Shown: positions 22,766 to 32,694 of the stretch, piece after piece
How the letters are laid out: each line of letters starts with the position of its first letter
How positions within the stretch are numbered: position 1 is the first letter of the stretch
From: Dendrophyllia cribrosa
Lineage: Eukaryota; Cnidaria; Anthozoa; Scleractinia; Dendrophylliidae
NCBI GenBank assembly: GCA_024195265.1
Contig: JAJLRJ010000014.1
Location: 22,590,509 to 22,654,508, forward strand
DNA: 64,000 nucleotides
Direction: 5' to 3'
Program-made: the position numbers and the translations under genes
Notes under the pieces: generated by a model
What the model was told of the DNA's origin: nothing
Database searches by the model: none
What the model saw: the letters and a program-made list of their open reading frames with translations, nothing else

Positions 22766-23432
22766 ATTAGTTTTGTTAGGAATGCGTTGCGTAACAACAA
22801 CGTGAATCCAACGATAACAATAACTAATTTGTTGTAAACGAATATGCACGACAATTAGCTTAAAGATATTTTGCATTTGGAGTCCTTTGATGAATAAACC
22901 AAATTTATGTCTTTCATGTCTTGGCGTGTCTAGCCTGCGAGCAAGCTCTCGGGTTCGGGGTTACGTTTCGGGTTTGGGGTTTGGGTGAGTGGAGGGCGAG
23001 AGCTTGTTACGATGTCTCATTAATTTGAATGCCGCCCCAAATACTTCCCGTGGCTTCCCGCTGTCCGAGCTGTCAGAATTTGGCCAATCAGCGCAAACCG
23101 GAATCGAGCGTTACTGTAAACAAACATGAAAAATAAAAATAGTGTTGGTGACGCAACACACTTTTTGACAGCCAGACTGTCCGCTTCTAAGAATTCTGTG
23201 TTTTCTTTGTAGTATCGCTGGACAAAATTAAGATTATAGTTTTTCCAAACTCTCTGCTTTCACTAGTCTGAAGGTGTTTCTCTTTTAAATTATAATTCTG
23301 TGAATAGCGAGATGTTTATATTGAAAAGGTTTCAAATTACTTTCAGACTTATGCAAATTTCATGGTGAGCGAACGAAAGCAAAAATAAATCAACTAAAAC
23401 GTCACCGGCCAAAACACTAGAGCTCTTTCGAT
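22766..23432. other. Non-genic stretch
   Basis: Contains a weak relative of the 4.2-kb MITE ends (TAGCCTGCGAGCAAGCTCTCG near 22932, GAGAGCTTG near 23000) and otherwise nothing I can name. Confidence 0.4.
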
Positions 23433-23660
23433 AGCCGTTTAAATGGCTGGAAATCTTTTATCTAAACGCGGATACTAACATTAGCCGTTCAAACGGCTGA
23501 ATATTTTTTCCCTACGGATAACCCTAGCCGTTCGAACGGCTGAAGATTTTTTTTTGAACTGCTAGTAGCAGCCGTTCAAACGGCTGAATATTTTTTTAAA
23601 CCGCTAATCACGGCCGTTCGAACGGCCTCCTACCGTTCGTGAACGGCTGATGAACGGCAA
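23433..23660. repeat. Array of five 16-base palindromes (AGCCGTTCGAACGGCT type)
   Basis: Perfect or near-perfect palindromes at 23433-23448, 23483-23498, 23525-23540, 23570-23585 and 23612-23627, spaced 42-50 bases start to start, each followed by GAA(T/G)ATTTTTTT-like text. The block closes with looser copies (CCGTTCGTGAACGG). The centre varies (TTTAAA, TTCAAA, TTCGAA) while the arms hold, as if the dyad itself is kept. Confidence 0.85.
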
Positions 23661-23928
23661 GGGAACGACTCGAATGGAAAGCCCTTAGTATCGTTTTCGC
23701 GTGAGGTCACAAATGCTGGTCGATAATTTTCTGGTCGATAATTTTGACCCAAAAAAAAGCTGAAACTTCGCCGATCTTCATTCTTCATTGGATACATCGG
23801 CAACAGAAGCCGCAGACATTCCAATACATCTGGCTTCTGCTACCTGATCGTCGATGATGGTTTGTAACAGACAGACAACCAACACTGTTTGATGCTGGAA
23901 ATATGTTAAAAAAATGTTATTAAAGCGC

Positions 23929-24146
23929 TTTTAAAACTGCCTCTTTTCAATATTTGCAGCCGCGGCAGCAAACAGTTGAAATATAAAGCTTTTGCCATAG
24001 CCCGTCGGCAAAACAGCGAGGACATCGCTACCAAGTAGTGCTTTAACTGCTTGTCGTTGCTCGGGTTTCAATTCCACAGGAAACTTCAGATATTAATAAA
24101 AGTTCTCGCACGCTTTATGAATACAATCTCCTTCGCTCTCCGTCAT
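23929..24146 (-). pseudogene. RecQ-like helicase N-terminal fragment
   Basis: On the complement, an ATG at 24146 opens MTESEGDCIHKACENFY followed by an in-frame stop, then LKFPVELKPEQRQAVKALLG, SDVLAVLPTGYGKSFIFQLF and AAAANIEKRQF, then stop. KPEQ..A (Q-motif type) and PTGYGKS (Walker A, motif I) identify the start of a superfamily-2 RecQ-like helicase. Motifs II-VI are missing from the neighbouring sequence, so this is a relic, perhaps a processed or transposon-borne fragment. Confidence 0.6.
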
Positions 24147-24407
24147 TTTGTTTTGTCTTGATCACGACGCACGAAGAATGACAACGTCATCATCAAATTA
24201 AATTTCAACCAATCAGCATTTTCCGCAGACTTTTTCAGACGTTTTCCTCTACTGAATCGTAAAAGGTTGTGTATCTCAACGATTTTCTCTCCAAACTGTG
24301 ATTTATTTGTCTGTTATCTATTTGTTGAATTATAAAACAGTTGCAGTGCTTATTAACTTCTTTTAAATATATTTCATTTTAATAATTTTTTGTGAATAAA
24401 TTTATTA

Positions 24408-24635
24408 TTGTGTTCTGTTGTGCTGTGCTGTGTTGTACTGTGCTGTGCTGTGCTGTGTTCTGCTGTCAGTTGTGTTATGCTGTGTTGTACTCTGCTGTGC
24501 TGTGTTGTGTTGTACTGTGCTGTGCTGTGTAGGGTTGTACTGTGCTGTGCTGTGTTGTGTTGCGCTGTGTTGTGCTGTGCTACACGTATGATGTGCTGTG
24601 TTATGCTTTGCTGTGCTGTGTTGTGTTGTATAAAA
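24408..24635. repeat. Low-complexity TGTGC/TGTTG satellite
   Basis: Interlaced 5-base words (TGTGC, TGTTG, TACTG) over about 220 bases. The overlapping cysteine-rich or Gln/His-rich open frames are artefacts of the repeat. Confidence 0.9.
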
Positions 24636-25021
24636 TATCAGGCTGCATTGAAATGGCTTTTTGAAACTTGTAAACAAAGTTCTTGTGTTTACCTGCATGT
24701 CCATTTGGCCACTCAACACAATTTTGTTAAAGCAAGTTGGCATTTTCAAAACTTTTGTTGACTTGCCTTTTTGGTTTACAAGAGATTTATAACCAAAATA
24801 ATGTCCTTTTAAAAAGTTACTTATTTAAATACATGTAATTTGTTATTTCACATGTACCTCTCTGTACAGTTTCCAAATTAATGTTACTTAAATCCAGCTG
24901 TGGCTCAGACTTTCAACATGCTAATCTTAACTAGATCTGTGCCCACTTTGCCTCCACAATAATAACAATTTTAGACTGATTTGAACATTAATTGACTATT
25001 ATTTTATTGGTTTGTATACAG

Positions 25022-25185
25022 TTGTAGTTCCAGATTTTAACATAAGTTCAGATGTGATTGGTGAAGTGACAGACGAGGAGATGCAAAAGACACTTGTGAA
25101 GAAACATACTTCATTTAGCAGCCACCATAAAAAGATCTGGGGTCACAAGAAATCTGATTCCCTGAGCAAAAACTTTGAAGCTGAG
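25022..25185 (+). CDS. Linker exon upstream of SH2
   Basis: The acceptor TATACAG ends at 25021, and the donor is GAG then GTACCA (weak) at 25186. It begins with two bases of a split codon and ends in phase 0. It encodes VVPDFNISSDVIGEVTDEEM and KKHTSFSSHHKKIWGHKK..., a charged segment with no domain I recognise. The phase-0 end fits the exon at 25768. The start phase fits the donor of HEPN exon 1. Confidence 0.5.
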
Positions 25186-25767
25186 GTACCAGACATTCCA
25201 TGCTTCCAACTGTAGTAAAATTTAACATTCATTTATCATTATGTACAGCCAAAATGCCCATCAATGGACATGGTCCACCACTCCAAGATATTTATTTTTT
25301 TTAACTCATCACCAATTGATGACCTTGGGAACTGGTGCCTTAAAAGTTAGCAGGGAGCATGGTGCAATCCAAGCACCGCAGGAAGGTATCCATGGCAACC
25401 ATGCAAGGGGTGCCACCCTGTTCACGGCCACCAACCAGCACTGTCACACTGAAGGAATAGTAATCATAATGTCCCAATGAAGCAATCAATCATCGCTGTA
25501 ATCAAAACCTGCTGATATATCAGAAATTAGTGACCTACAAGTTGATTCATTAAATGAACATGATGTGCTTACCACTTAGCCTGTGTTGCCTTTTGGGCAG
25601 CTTGAGAGGTGCACGAAGCCATGGGGTGCAAAAAGTTTTTTCGGTCTTTTTGTGCCCTATGCCTTCACATGCCTCCCACAATCCCTGAGGCAAAATGACT
25701 GCTATGCAGGCTACTTTAGACCACAGTGTTCAAATGTTATTTTAACATACAAAGCTTTTCTTGTCAG

Positions 25768-25865
25768 GAGCACAGTCGTCAACCTACAACAGAGGGAGCA
25801 GAGGCTGCTCCAGAAGCTTTCTATGATGCATGTACAGTGTGTACCTTTCCAGGCGACAAACCTCC
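25768..25865 (+). CDS. Short linker exon before SH2
   Basis: The acceptor TTGTCAG ends at 25767 and the donor GTAAGT is at 25866. Read in phase 0 it is open throughout: EHSRQPTTEGAEAAPEAFYD then ACTVCTFPGDKPP plus two bases, which are completed by the first base of the SH2 exon. A longer open frame in another phase also exists, but its phase does not join the SH2 exon. No domain is recognised. Confidence 0.5.
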
Positions 25866-26357
25866 GTAAGTTAAAATTACCAAATGAACAGTTTCCGTTG
25901 ATCTATTCTTAACTTGTAGTAATAAGAAATCTGTTTGTCAAAAGTTGCAATCCATTTCCATCTGCAGCCATCTACAGCAAAAGACACCTCTTTATACATG
26001 TAGCTTTAGTGCAATAATAAAGTGATTGTTGAGAGAACTGGTCCGTTATTTTTAGGTTTCTGTATTAAATACAAATGGTTATGTTGTTTGGCTTGTGAAA
26101 GTGATGCAGCTATTATGTGACATTGCCCCTTATTTGAGGGCAGCAAATAAAATGACTAAAAATATCTGTAACAAATGCCACAGAAAATTGGTCAAATCTG
26201 TAATGAGACAACTCCACAGATAAAGCACATGCTGACATTGTGGGCTTCTTTGATGCCACACAGTTATATGGCAGCTCTTTGTACAAGAAAAGCTTTTAAT
26301 TATCCATTTGAGATTCCTGGTATGAAACCTGATGCAATTTGTCATTGTGCTGTTATA

Positions 26358-26358
<1 letters not shown>

Positions 26359-26386
<28 letters not shown>
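26359..26386. repeat. Poly-C tract
   Basis: About 28-29 C, followed by TCCTCCCACGAAAG. Together with the poly-G at 26487 it forms an inverted homopolymer pair 100 bases apart in the intron before the SH2 exon. Confidence 0.9.
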
Positions 26387-26389
<3 letters not shown>

Positions 26390-26486
26390 TCCCACGAAAG
26401 TTCATTGGAAATTCTTAGAGAGAGGGAGGGATATCACAAAAGCCGAAGTTTTTAAAGGAAAGTATAAAAACAAACTGGAATTTCCA

Positions 26487-26514
26487 GGGGGGGGGGGGGG
26501 GGGGGGGGGGGGGG
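26487..26514. repeat. Poly-G tract (28 G)
   Basis: Flanked by TTTCCA and CGTATT. It could pair with the poly-C at 26359. Confidence 0.9.
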
Positions 26515-26631
26515 CGTATTAAAACCAAAAACCCTTCCGTAGGGAGGTACCCTATATGCATAGTTTCTGGAACAACACATTGTATAATTTTGCTACATGT
26601 ATTCATTTACCCCCTCTTTATTTTTTTATAG

Positions 26632-26757
26632 CTGGTATTTTGGACAGATAACAAGAGAAGATGCTGGGAGCGTTCTCCAGAGACATGAGCCAAGGAGATT
26701 TTGGGTTCGTAACAGCGAGACTGTTAAAAAACCAGGAGCTTACACCCTCTCTCTGAG
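26632..26757 (+). CDS. SH2 domain, first exon
   Basis: The acceptor is TTTTTTTATAG and the donor GAG then GTAAGT, a strong pair. It encodes WYFGQITREDAGSVLQ, then RRFWVRNSE, then KKPGAYTLSLR. W-Y-x-G-x-I-x-R-x-x-A opens an SH2 domain; FWVR is the FLVR motif whose arginine (codon 26708-26710) binds phosphotyrosine; PGAYTLSLR is the following strand. The layout is close to Crk/Grb2-like adaptor SH2 domains. The exon ends in phase 2, which fits the one-base start of the exon at 29467. A non-enzymatic phosphotyrosine-reading role is expected. Confidence 0.85.
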
Positions 26758-26892
26758 GTAAGTTGCTTTTCCTGTAAATGTTCATATCATTTCCCAGAAA
26801 GTAGTAACTAGCTAGTTATTGTTAGTAATAGCTATTTTTATCTCAATTTTTATTTATTTACTGTTTGATTATTTATTTAATTGTTTGGAATG

Positions 26893-28785
26893 TTAAAGTG
26901 CCTATGAAATGAAATTTATTTTTTGATGTATCGAAAGTTTCACCTTTTTAGACCTTGGAATAAAAGGTTTAAAGTGTTAGGGACGATGCGAAATGCTTTT
27001 TTTATGGTCTCAAAGTTAGGTTGTTGGCGCTAAAAAGTGGCTCCAATTTGTGCGCGGCCAAAACCAGTGTCATGTTACACTGTGACGTAAATAGTTGTAC
27101 AAACTGCTGCGGGAATATAGAGAACAAGGGAGCTGACAAGAGACGTCGCTAGAGGTAGACCAATATTATGTGGCGAGCGGCCTCAAACATACGAGATATT
27201 ACAATTCTTCGATAACAGAGGGTGTAACAAAGCTTTATTTTGCTCCAGAGGAAAATAGGCCGGCGGAATACACGAAATTTGTTCGTCGACATCGGAAAGG
27301 GTACGTCAAGCGATGTTGTCAATGAAAGCGCTTATTGTTAAGATTAATATTATTTTGCAAAAGAAAATAACATTCCGGCCGGTGAGGCCGTTTAATCAAG
27401 CATAATTTTTCCAATCCTTATCCTGTTTGGAAGTTCCTTCAAGCCTCGGCTCGACTGGAGAGCCGTCGAAGTCAGCGAGGCCTACAAAAATATACTGACT
27501 CGATCGGCACTGACTGGCGAGTAATATAAATGTTTATACGGTATTCCGAATTATAAAATTCAAAGTGCAGCGACGCAAGTGTTCACTGGAAGGCGTCTAT
27601 TCTACGGAACATCTATCAAAAATCTACACGTACAAATGCGTAAGACTATTCGAAACAAAATACATCGCTGAATCATTGCGTGTTCGATCAGATCAATTTT
27701 TATACAATGAAATATAAATCAGACATAAATGTAAACACGATACTTTGAACTCACTTACAAGCCGCCAAGTGGTTAAAATTTCCAGAAACGATCAATCGCT
27801 GGCAAGACACTGAACTAAGAAGCATAATTATTGCGTATATACTTGAGTTCAAACATTTTGAATAAATAAAAAAATACGCTATCTAGGCACCTTGCCGCTA
27901 AAAATACACCATTCACATTCAATTCAGCAAGCCGCCTGAAAAACACCACCTCGGATATGCATAACATATCAGTATAATTTAGAAACTTTCAACTAGCAAG
28001 CCGCCAAGACATATCCTTCGCATTGAAAAAAGAACTTTAAGTAGACGAGTGAATTGCCAAGCCGATAAAATAAGTTCATAATCTCCACGCGCGATCAATG
28101 AACTTCAGAGAAGACCGGCCGAGTCGCTAATACGCTAATATCATGATTGTTTGTACTACAAATATATCGTTCGCGTTCGAAAAACGCTAGTCAATGAGCC
28201 ACTAAAAATAAATAATAAAAACGCCTCTGCGTTCAATAAGCTTACAACTCAACTGGCGAACCCACTGAGACGCTGTGCTACTGAAATGTATACCTTTCAC
28301 GTTCAATAATCTAAATGATCAAAGTCCGTCTTCATGTTCACTTCCTTCGCTCAAGCGGCACAGTCGGTTCGTCTCGCTACGGCAAAACTACAGTGGACAC
28401 GATCATTTCAGTTGATCAAGAGTGATCCGAAACTGATCCTCTTCACCTTCAGAGGACTGTAAAGAAACAAATTAGGCGCTGTCTGACATTTGTACAGCCA
28501 AAAACGTTGGCAAAATGACCATCACGCTAAAGGATTCCAAGGGAATTATAGCGTAAACAAACCAATGTGTCATACTATTTACGTAATTTACGTCATCACG
28601 CACGCCCACTCGCCCCCAGGCTCTCCAAAAATTGGAGCCACTTTTCAACCGAAGTGACGCATCTTCGAGGGGCTAAAAAACTGATTTTCTTTCTTTTCCT
28701 CGGGAAATGATTATTGTTTTCGTTCTTTGGGCATAATAAACTAATGAAAAACGAAGAAAAAAAATTCATTTCATAGGCACTTTAA
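26893..28785. mobile_element. TTAA-flanked 1.9-kb DNA element (family M2), copy 1
   Basis: Ends TTAAAGTGCCTATGAAATGA and TCATTTCATAGGCACTTTAA, i.e. a TIR of about 17-20 bases bounded by TTAA, consistent with a piggyBac-type non-autonomous element. The interior is non-coding, with loosely repeated blocks around CAAGCCGCC and GTTCAATA. A second, highly similar copy lies at 59160-61071 in the opposite orientation. It sits in the intron between the first two SH2 exons. Confidence 0.9.
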
Positions 28786-28805
28786 GTTTTACTTAACTGT
28801 TTGGA

Positions 28806-28885
28806 ATGTTGTGTAAAGCGCCTAGAGCAGGATTGGATACTTTTTTTTTAGGCACTATACAAATTTCAATTATTATTGTTAGCCC
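28806..28885 (+). repeat. SINE-like 3' tail
   Basis: GTGTAAAGCGCCTAGAGCAG...AGGCACTATACAAATTTCAA ending in (ATT)n. The AGCGC/GGC(A/G)CTATA hairpin followed by ATT repeats is a common SINE-type tail. A similar tail lies at 51018-51118 in complement. Confidence 0.5.
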
Positions 28886-29466
28886 AGCACATGAAGAAAG
28901 AGCACAATTATGCAATTTGATTATTGCTACGAAAACCACCAAACCATGGATTGGAACCATTGAAATTTATGCATCACTGCCCCACCCACTGTTATTTACT
29001 ACCCTCGGCTGCCTACTATTTAGTTGATAAATGCAGTTTTATTCCTAAGGGAATCGGGTTTGTGTTTGAAGCCCAGACACAGTTTAGTGGACATGAAAGA
29101 CTGTATGATTGCTGCTCGGATGGGCTTAATGAAGAAAAAATAACCACAGAATGATTGAAAAGGAGGAGATTTTGTCAAAAGGGTGAAATATGACACAGTT
29201 CAAAAGTCTTTGTGTTAATATATAATTTTTGGCACGATTCCTCTGGAATTTAACAGTATTTATCAACAAAAGGGGTGGGGCAGTGAATGAAAGAGGGCGG
29301 GACAGGGGTAGTGATGCATAAATTTGGCTTCATTCCACTATTCGGTGCTTTTTGCAGTATTTTTAGCAATAAAATTCAATTTATTGTTATTGTTATTGTT
29401 GCTGTTGTTATTGTTGTTGTATTCATGAAAGTTATTGCTAACACATGGGACTGGTTTGTTTCCCAG

Positions 29467-29539
29467 GCACAGAGACAAATGTCGGCACCATAAAATAGAA
29501 ACGTTACAAGATCAAAACCTTGTAATTAAAGGACATGAG
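29467..29539 (+). CDS. SH2 domain, middle exon
   Basis: The acceptor is TTTCCCAG; the donor GAG then GTTGGT is weaker. With the one-base start it reads HRDKCRHHKIETLQDQNLVI then KGHE, 24 codons, ending in phase 0. R-H-H-K-I is the conserved SH2 strand (HYKI type) after the FLVR strand, and LVIKG is the next strand. The phase on both sides joins it without a stop to 26757 and 30512, which is the strongest support for this small exon. Confidence 0.75.
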
Positions 29540-29627
29540 GTTGGTAGACAAAATAAAAAAAAAATAAGGCAAAATTATTAATATTATAAATCTTACCACC
29601 ACCGCCTTTCATGTCATCTATAATTCT

Positions 29628-29664
29628 GAAAGTAACAATAGCCTTTGAGGCTATTGTTACTTTC
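29628..29664. repeat. Perfect short hairpin
   Basis: GAAAGTAACAATAGCCT, a TTG loop and the exact complement: a 17-bp stem. It is too short for a typical miRNA precursor and has no terminator context, and its function is unknown. Confidence 0.85.
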
Positions 29665-30511
29665 AAGCACAAGCGATGTTTGCAAATCCAACAAAAATGC
29701 AAACACGCAGTTACATACATGCATTTGAGTATCCCAAGATGGTGGATCAAGTGGATGTAACCAATGAAGGAATGAATGTATTTTTTACATGTAGGATGCC
29801 ATCTTGGTTTCAACTTAAACCATGAAGGCATGGAATGAGTATGTTTCACAGCCCTGTCAAAATGTGCTGGCAAAACCGATAATTTTGCTGGCTATATAGT
29901 CAGTTATTTGCTGTTTCCTTTACACTGGAGTTCACAAATCACGACCAATAACAAAATACATCTCTAGCCCTTACTGCCTACTACTTCTGTTACTCTGCCT
30001 ACCACTACAAAGCATACTGACAGCGCTGGTTTCACTTTGCATTTGCATTGCCCCAGTTCCCACAAGGTTGAAATGCAAATGTTAAAGCTCAAATGCAAGC
30101 AAATAAATTTCGGATCCATATTTTTCACAATTGTGTTTGACTGTTAATGAATGGTAGTTCACATCTGTGTTTGTTTGTGCTTGGATTTGCCTTTTGTATT
30201 ATGGTAGATCACACATGTGTTTGTTTGTGCTTGTGCTTGGGTTTGCATCCCAGTTGTAAACCAGCCGTTAACTTTCAGTCTAAAGTAATCTTGCTACCAC
30301 ATGTTTTTCACTCATTTGTAGAATAATTACAGGTGGGTAAGTAAGAGAGAAATAACTGGGGACTTTACTTTCAGTGTAAACCTTGTAGTTACATACTTTT
30401 TCCTTTTTTCAGTTTTTTTTCCTCAAGAGTTATCTGTGATTGTGAAGTTATTAAAAACATCATTCAGCTATAAACAGGCCTGCAAGTTCAATATCATTTA
30501 TTATGTTGCAG

Positions 30512-30605
30512 GACGAGCCATTTTCGAATCTTGTTAATTTAACGAGCTACTTTGTCGAGAGCCAGGAGAAAGATATCCACTTGACACCAATATGTGAGGA
30601 ACAAG
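30512..30605 (+). CDS. SH2 domain, last exon
   Basis: The acceptor is TATGTTGCAG and the donor CAAG then GTAACA. In phase 0 it reads DEPFSNLVNLTSYFVESQ, then EKDIHLTPICEEQ. F..L..L..YF.......L is the second helix and tail of an SH2 domain. It ends in phase 1, fitting the exon at 32599. With the two exons upstream, the whole domain is about 95 residues, the usual SH2 length. Confidence 0.75.
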
Positions 30606-30945
30606 GTAACATGACTCTTCAGAAACAAAATGAGTGCCCACAGGCCAGAATAAATGACTTGACACATTCAAGCATGTCATACTACTGTACATGCATTGGC
30701 CGCATCCAAACTTAAAGCTGACATTTGAAGGGATTATTAACCCTTTAAGCCCTAAGAGTGATCAGCATCAAATTTCTCCTTGTAATATCAATGCTTTATC
30801 AATTAAAAAGGTCATGAGAATTAAGGACATGATCACACAAGATGAGTTCTCTTGATATCCAAACAATTTCTCCCTACTACTTCTATAGGAAACGTATAGG
30901 ACTAGAAATGAGAATTTAAATTTTGATCTTAGGGGTTATGGCGTA

Positions 30946-31757
30946 CAGTTGAACCTCCCGTCAGTGACCACCCAAAATGTAGGTGGCTTACGGGAGGTGG
31001 TCACTTAGGAGAGGTGGTCACGTCACTTAGGAGGGGTGGTCACTTAGGAGGGGTGGTCACTTAGGAGAGATGGTCACTTAGGAAAGGTGGTCGTTTAGGA
31101 GGGGTGGTCGCTTAGGAGAGGTGGTCACTTACAAGAGGTGGTCGCTTAGGAGAGGTGGTTGCTTACGAGAGGTGGTTGCTTAGGAAGGTGGTCGCTTAGG
31201 AGAGGTGGTCACTTAGAAGAGATGGTCACTTAGGAGAGGTGGTCGCTTAGGAGAGGTGGTCGCTTACAAGAGGTGGTCGCTTAGGAGAGGTGGTCGCTTA
31301 CAAGAGGTGGTTGTTTAGGAGAGGTGGTCGCTTACAAGAGGTGGTTGTTTAGGAGGGGTGGTCACTTGGAGAGGTGGTCGCTTACAAGAAGTGGTTGTTT
31401 AGGAGGGGTGGTCGCTTAGGAGAGGTGGTCGCTTAGGAGAGGTGGTCGCTTAGGAGAGGTGATCGCTTAGGAGAGGTGGTCACTTAGGAGAGGTGGTTGC
31501 TAAGGAGAGGTGGTTGCTTAGGAGAGGTGTTCGCTTAGGAGAGGTGGTCGCTTAGGAGAGGTAGTCGCTTAGGAGAGGTGGTCGCTTAGGAGAGGTGATC
31601 GCTTAGGAGAGGTGGTCACTTAGGAGAGGTGGTTGCTAAGGAGAGGTGGTTGCTTAGGAGAGGTGGTCGCTTAGGAGAGGTGGTTGCTTAGGAGAGGTGG
31701 TCACTTAGGAGAGGTGGTCGCTTAGGAGAGGTGGTCGCTTAGGAGAGGTGATCTGTA
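30946..31757. repeat. 17-bp minisatellite (about 44 copies) inside a CAGT-ended element
   Basis: The unit is GGTGGTCGCTTAGGAGA, with variants CACTTAGG, TTGCTTAGG and CGCTTACAAGA in higher-order patterns (for example CGCTTACAAGAGGTGGTTGTTTAGGAG repeats near 31310). It begins CAGTTGAACCTCCCGTCAGT and ends GATCTGTA. The word matches the terminal region of the pogo-like elements, so the array seems to be an expansion of a TIR-internal word. Confidence 0.9.
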
Positions 31758-32443
31758 TTTCCATCAATGGAAACATAAAAATGATCTGTTATATTTTTGG
31801 TATATGTTGTAGTTATTTTTTTATTTCAGGTAATTTTTGTTTTTCCTTTGTTTCAAATTCATTAGCATATATTGCCATACCCAAAAACAATAGAAAAATA
31901 AAAGTTTCCTGAGATAAAAAATTAACTACAACATATACATTAAAGGAAAAGGAAGCAAAAATATGGGCCAACATGGCCAGACATGCAAAAAATTTGCCAA
32001 ACCTACGCAAAACATAATTAAAATAACCAACATATGTTGGTTATGCGCCCAGCCATTCAATAGACCATATTCGCATTCACGGTGCTATTGAACTGGAATA
32101 CTACAGCTTGCAATGGAGGTTCATGTGGGGGAATATCATTTTAAAAAAATTTGCATGTGAAAAGATTGCCTTGCCTGACCCTATTTGAGGGTAGAAAATC
32201 GAGATTTGATACCCTTTTAAGGCCCAAAACCAGGCGTGTAGTACAGTTTTAACAGACCATATCTTTTTCGTTTTGGGCATTGGGGTGGATACTGCAATTT
32301 AGTGACCCTTATCTAAGGAATATCTAAGGATCACAATACCAAAAATACCAAAAAGGATACCCTATTTAAGGACTGAGCACCTCAAAAACGCTACCCTATC
32401 GGGCAGCACATACCTATATAGTGCATATAAGGGAGTACACCCA

Positions 32444-32471
32444 CCCCCCCCCCCCCCCCCCCCCCCCCCCC
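32444..32471. repeat. Poly-C tract (28 C)
   Basis: Flanked by GTACACCCA and TCGGGTATGG; same class as the other long G/C homopolymers. Confidence 0.9.
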
Positions 32472-32598
32472 TCGGGTATGGTCTATGGTAACTATCTTTG
32501 TCACTTTTGTATATGAAATAAAGCCTCTCCTGGAAGAATGAAAGCAAAGGGTAATTTTCTTCTGATACTAAGATCAGTATTCTGTTAACATCTTGCAG

Positions 32599-32676
32599 GT
32601 GAAGCTAGTACACCGCCTAGCAATCAACCCATTCAACGACAAAGTTATGAAATAATGGATCCTAAGGCCGCCGGGG
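32599..32676 (+). CDS. Linker exon between SH2 and HEPN 2
   Basis: The acceptor is CATCTTGCAG and the donor GGGG then GTAAGT, both strong. It encodes GEASTPPSNQPIQRQSYEIM then DPKAAGG. It starts and ends in phase 1, joining 30605 to the HEPN exon at 34444 without a stop. S-Y-E-I-M resembles a tyrosine motif that an SH2 domain might bind, but that is speculation. Confidence 0.65.
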
Positions 32677-32694
32677 GTAAGTGCATCTTTCTTA

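Noticed and set aside
24405..24761. Open frames of about 115 codons on both strands over the TGTGC repeat
   Set aside because: Composition follows the microsatellite exactly; no splice or family evidence.
29526..29873. 115-codon minus-strand frame
   Set aside because: Overlaps the SH2 middle exon and intron hairpin; no homology recognised.
30946..31757. CRISPR-like array
   Set aside because: Units are contiguous without spacers in an intron-bearing animal sequence; it is a minisatellite.
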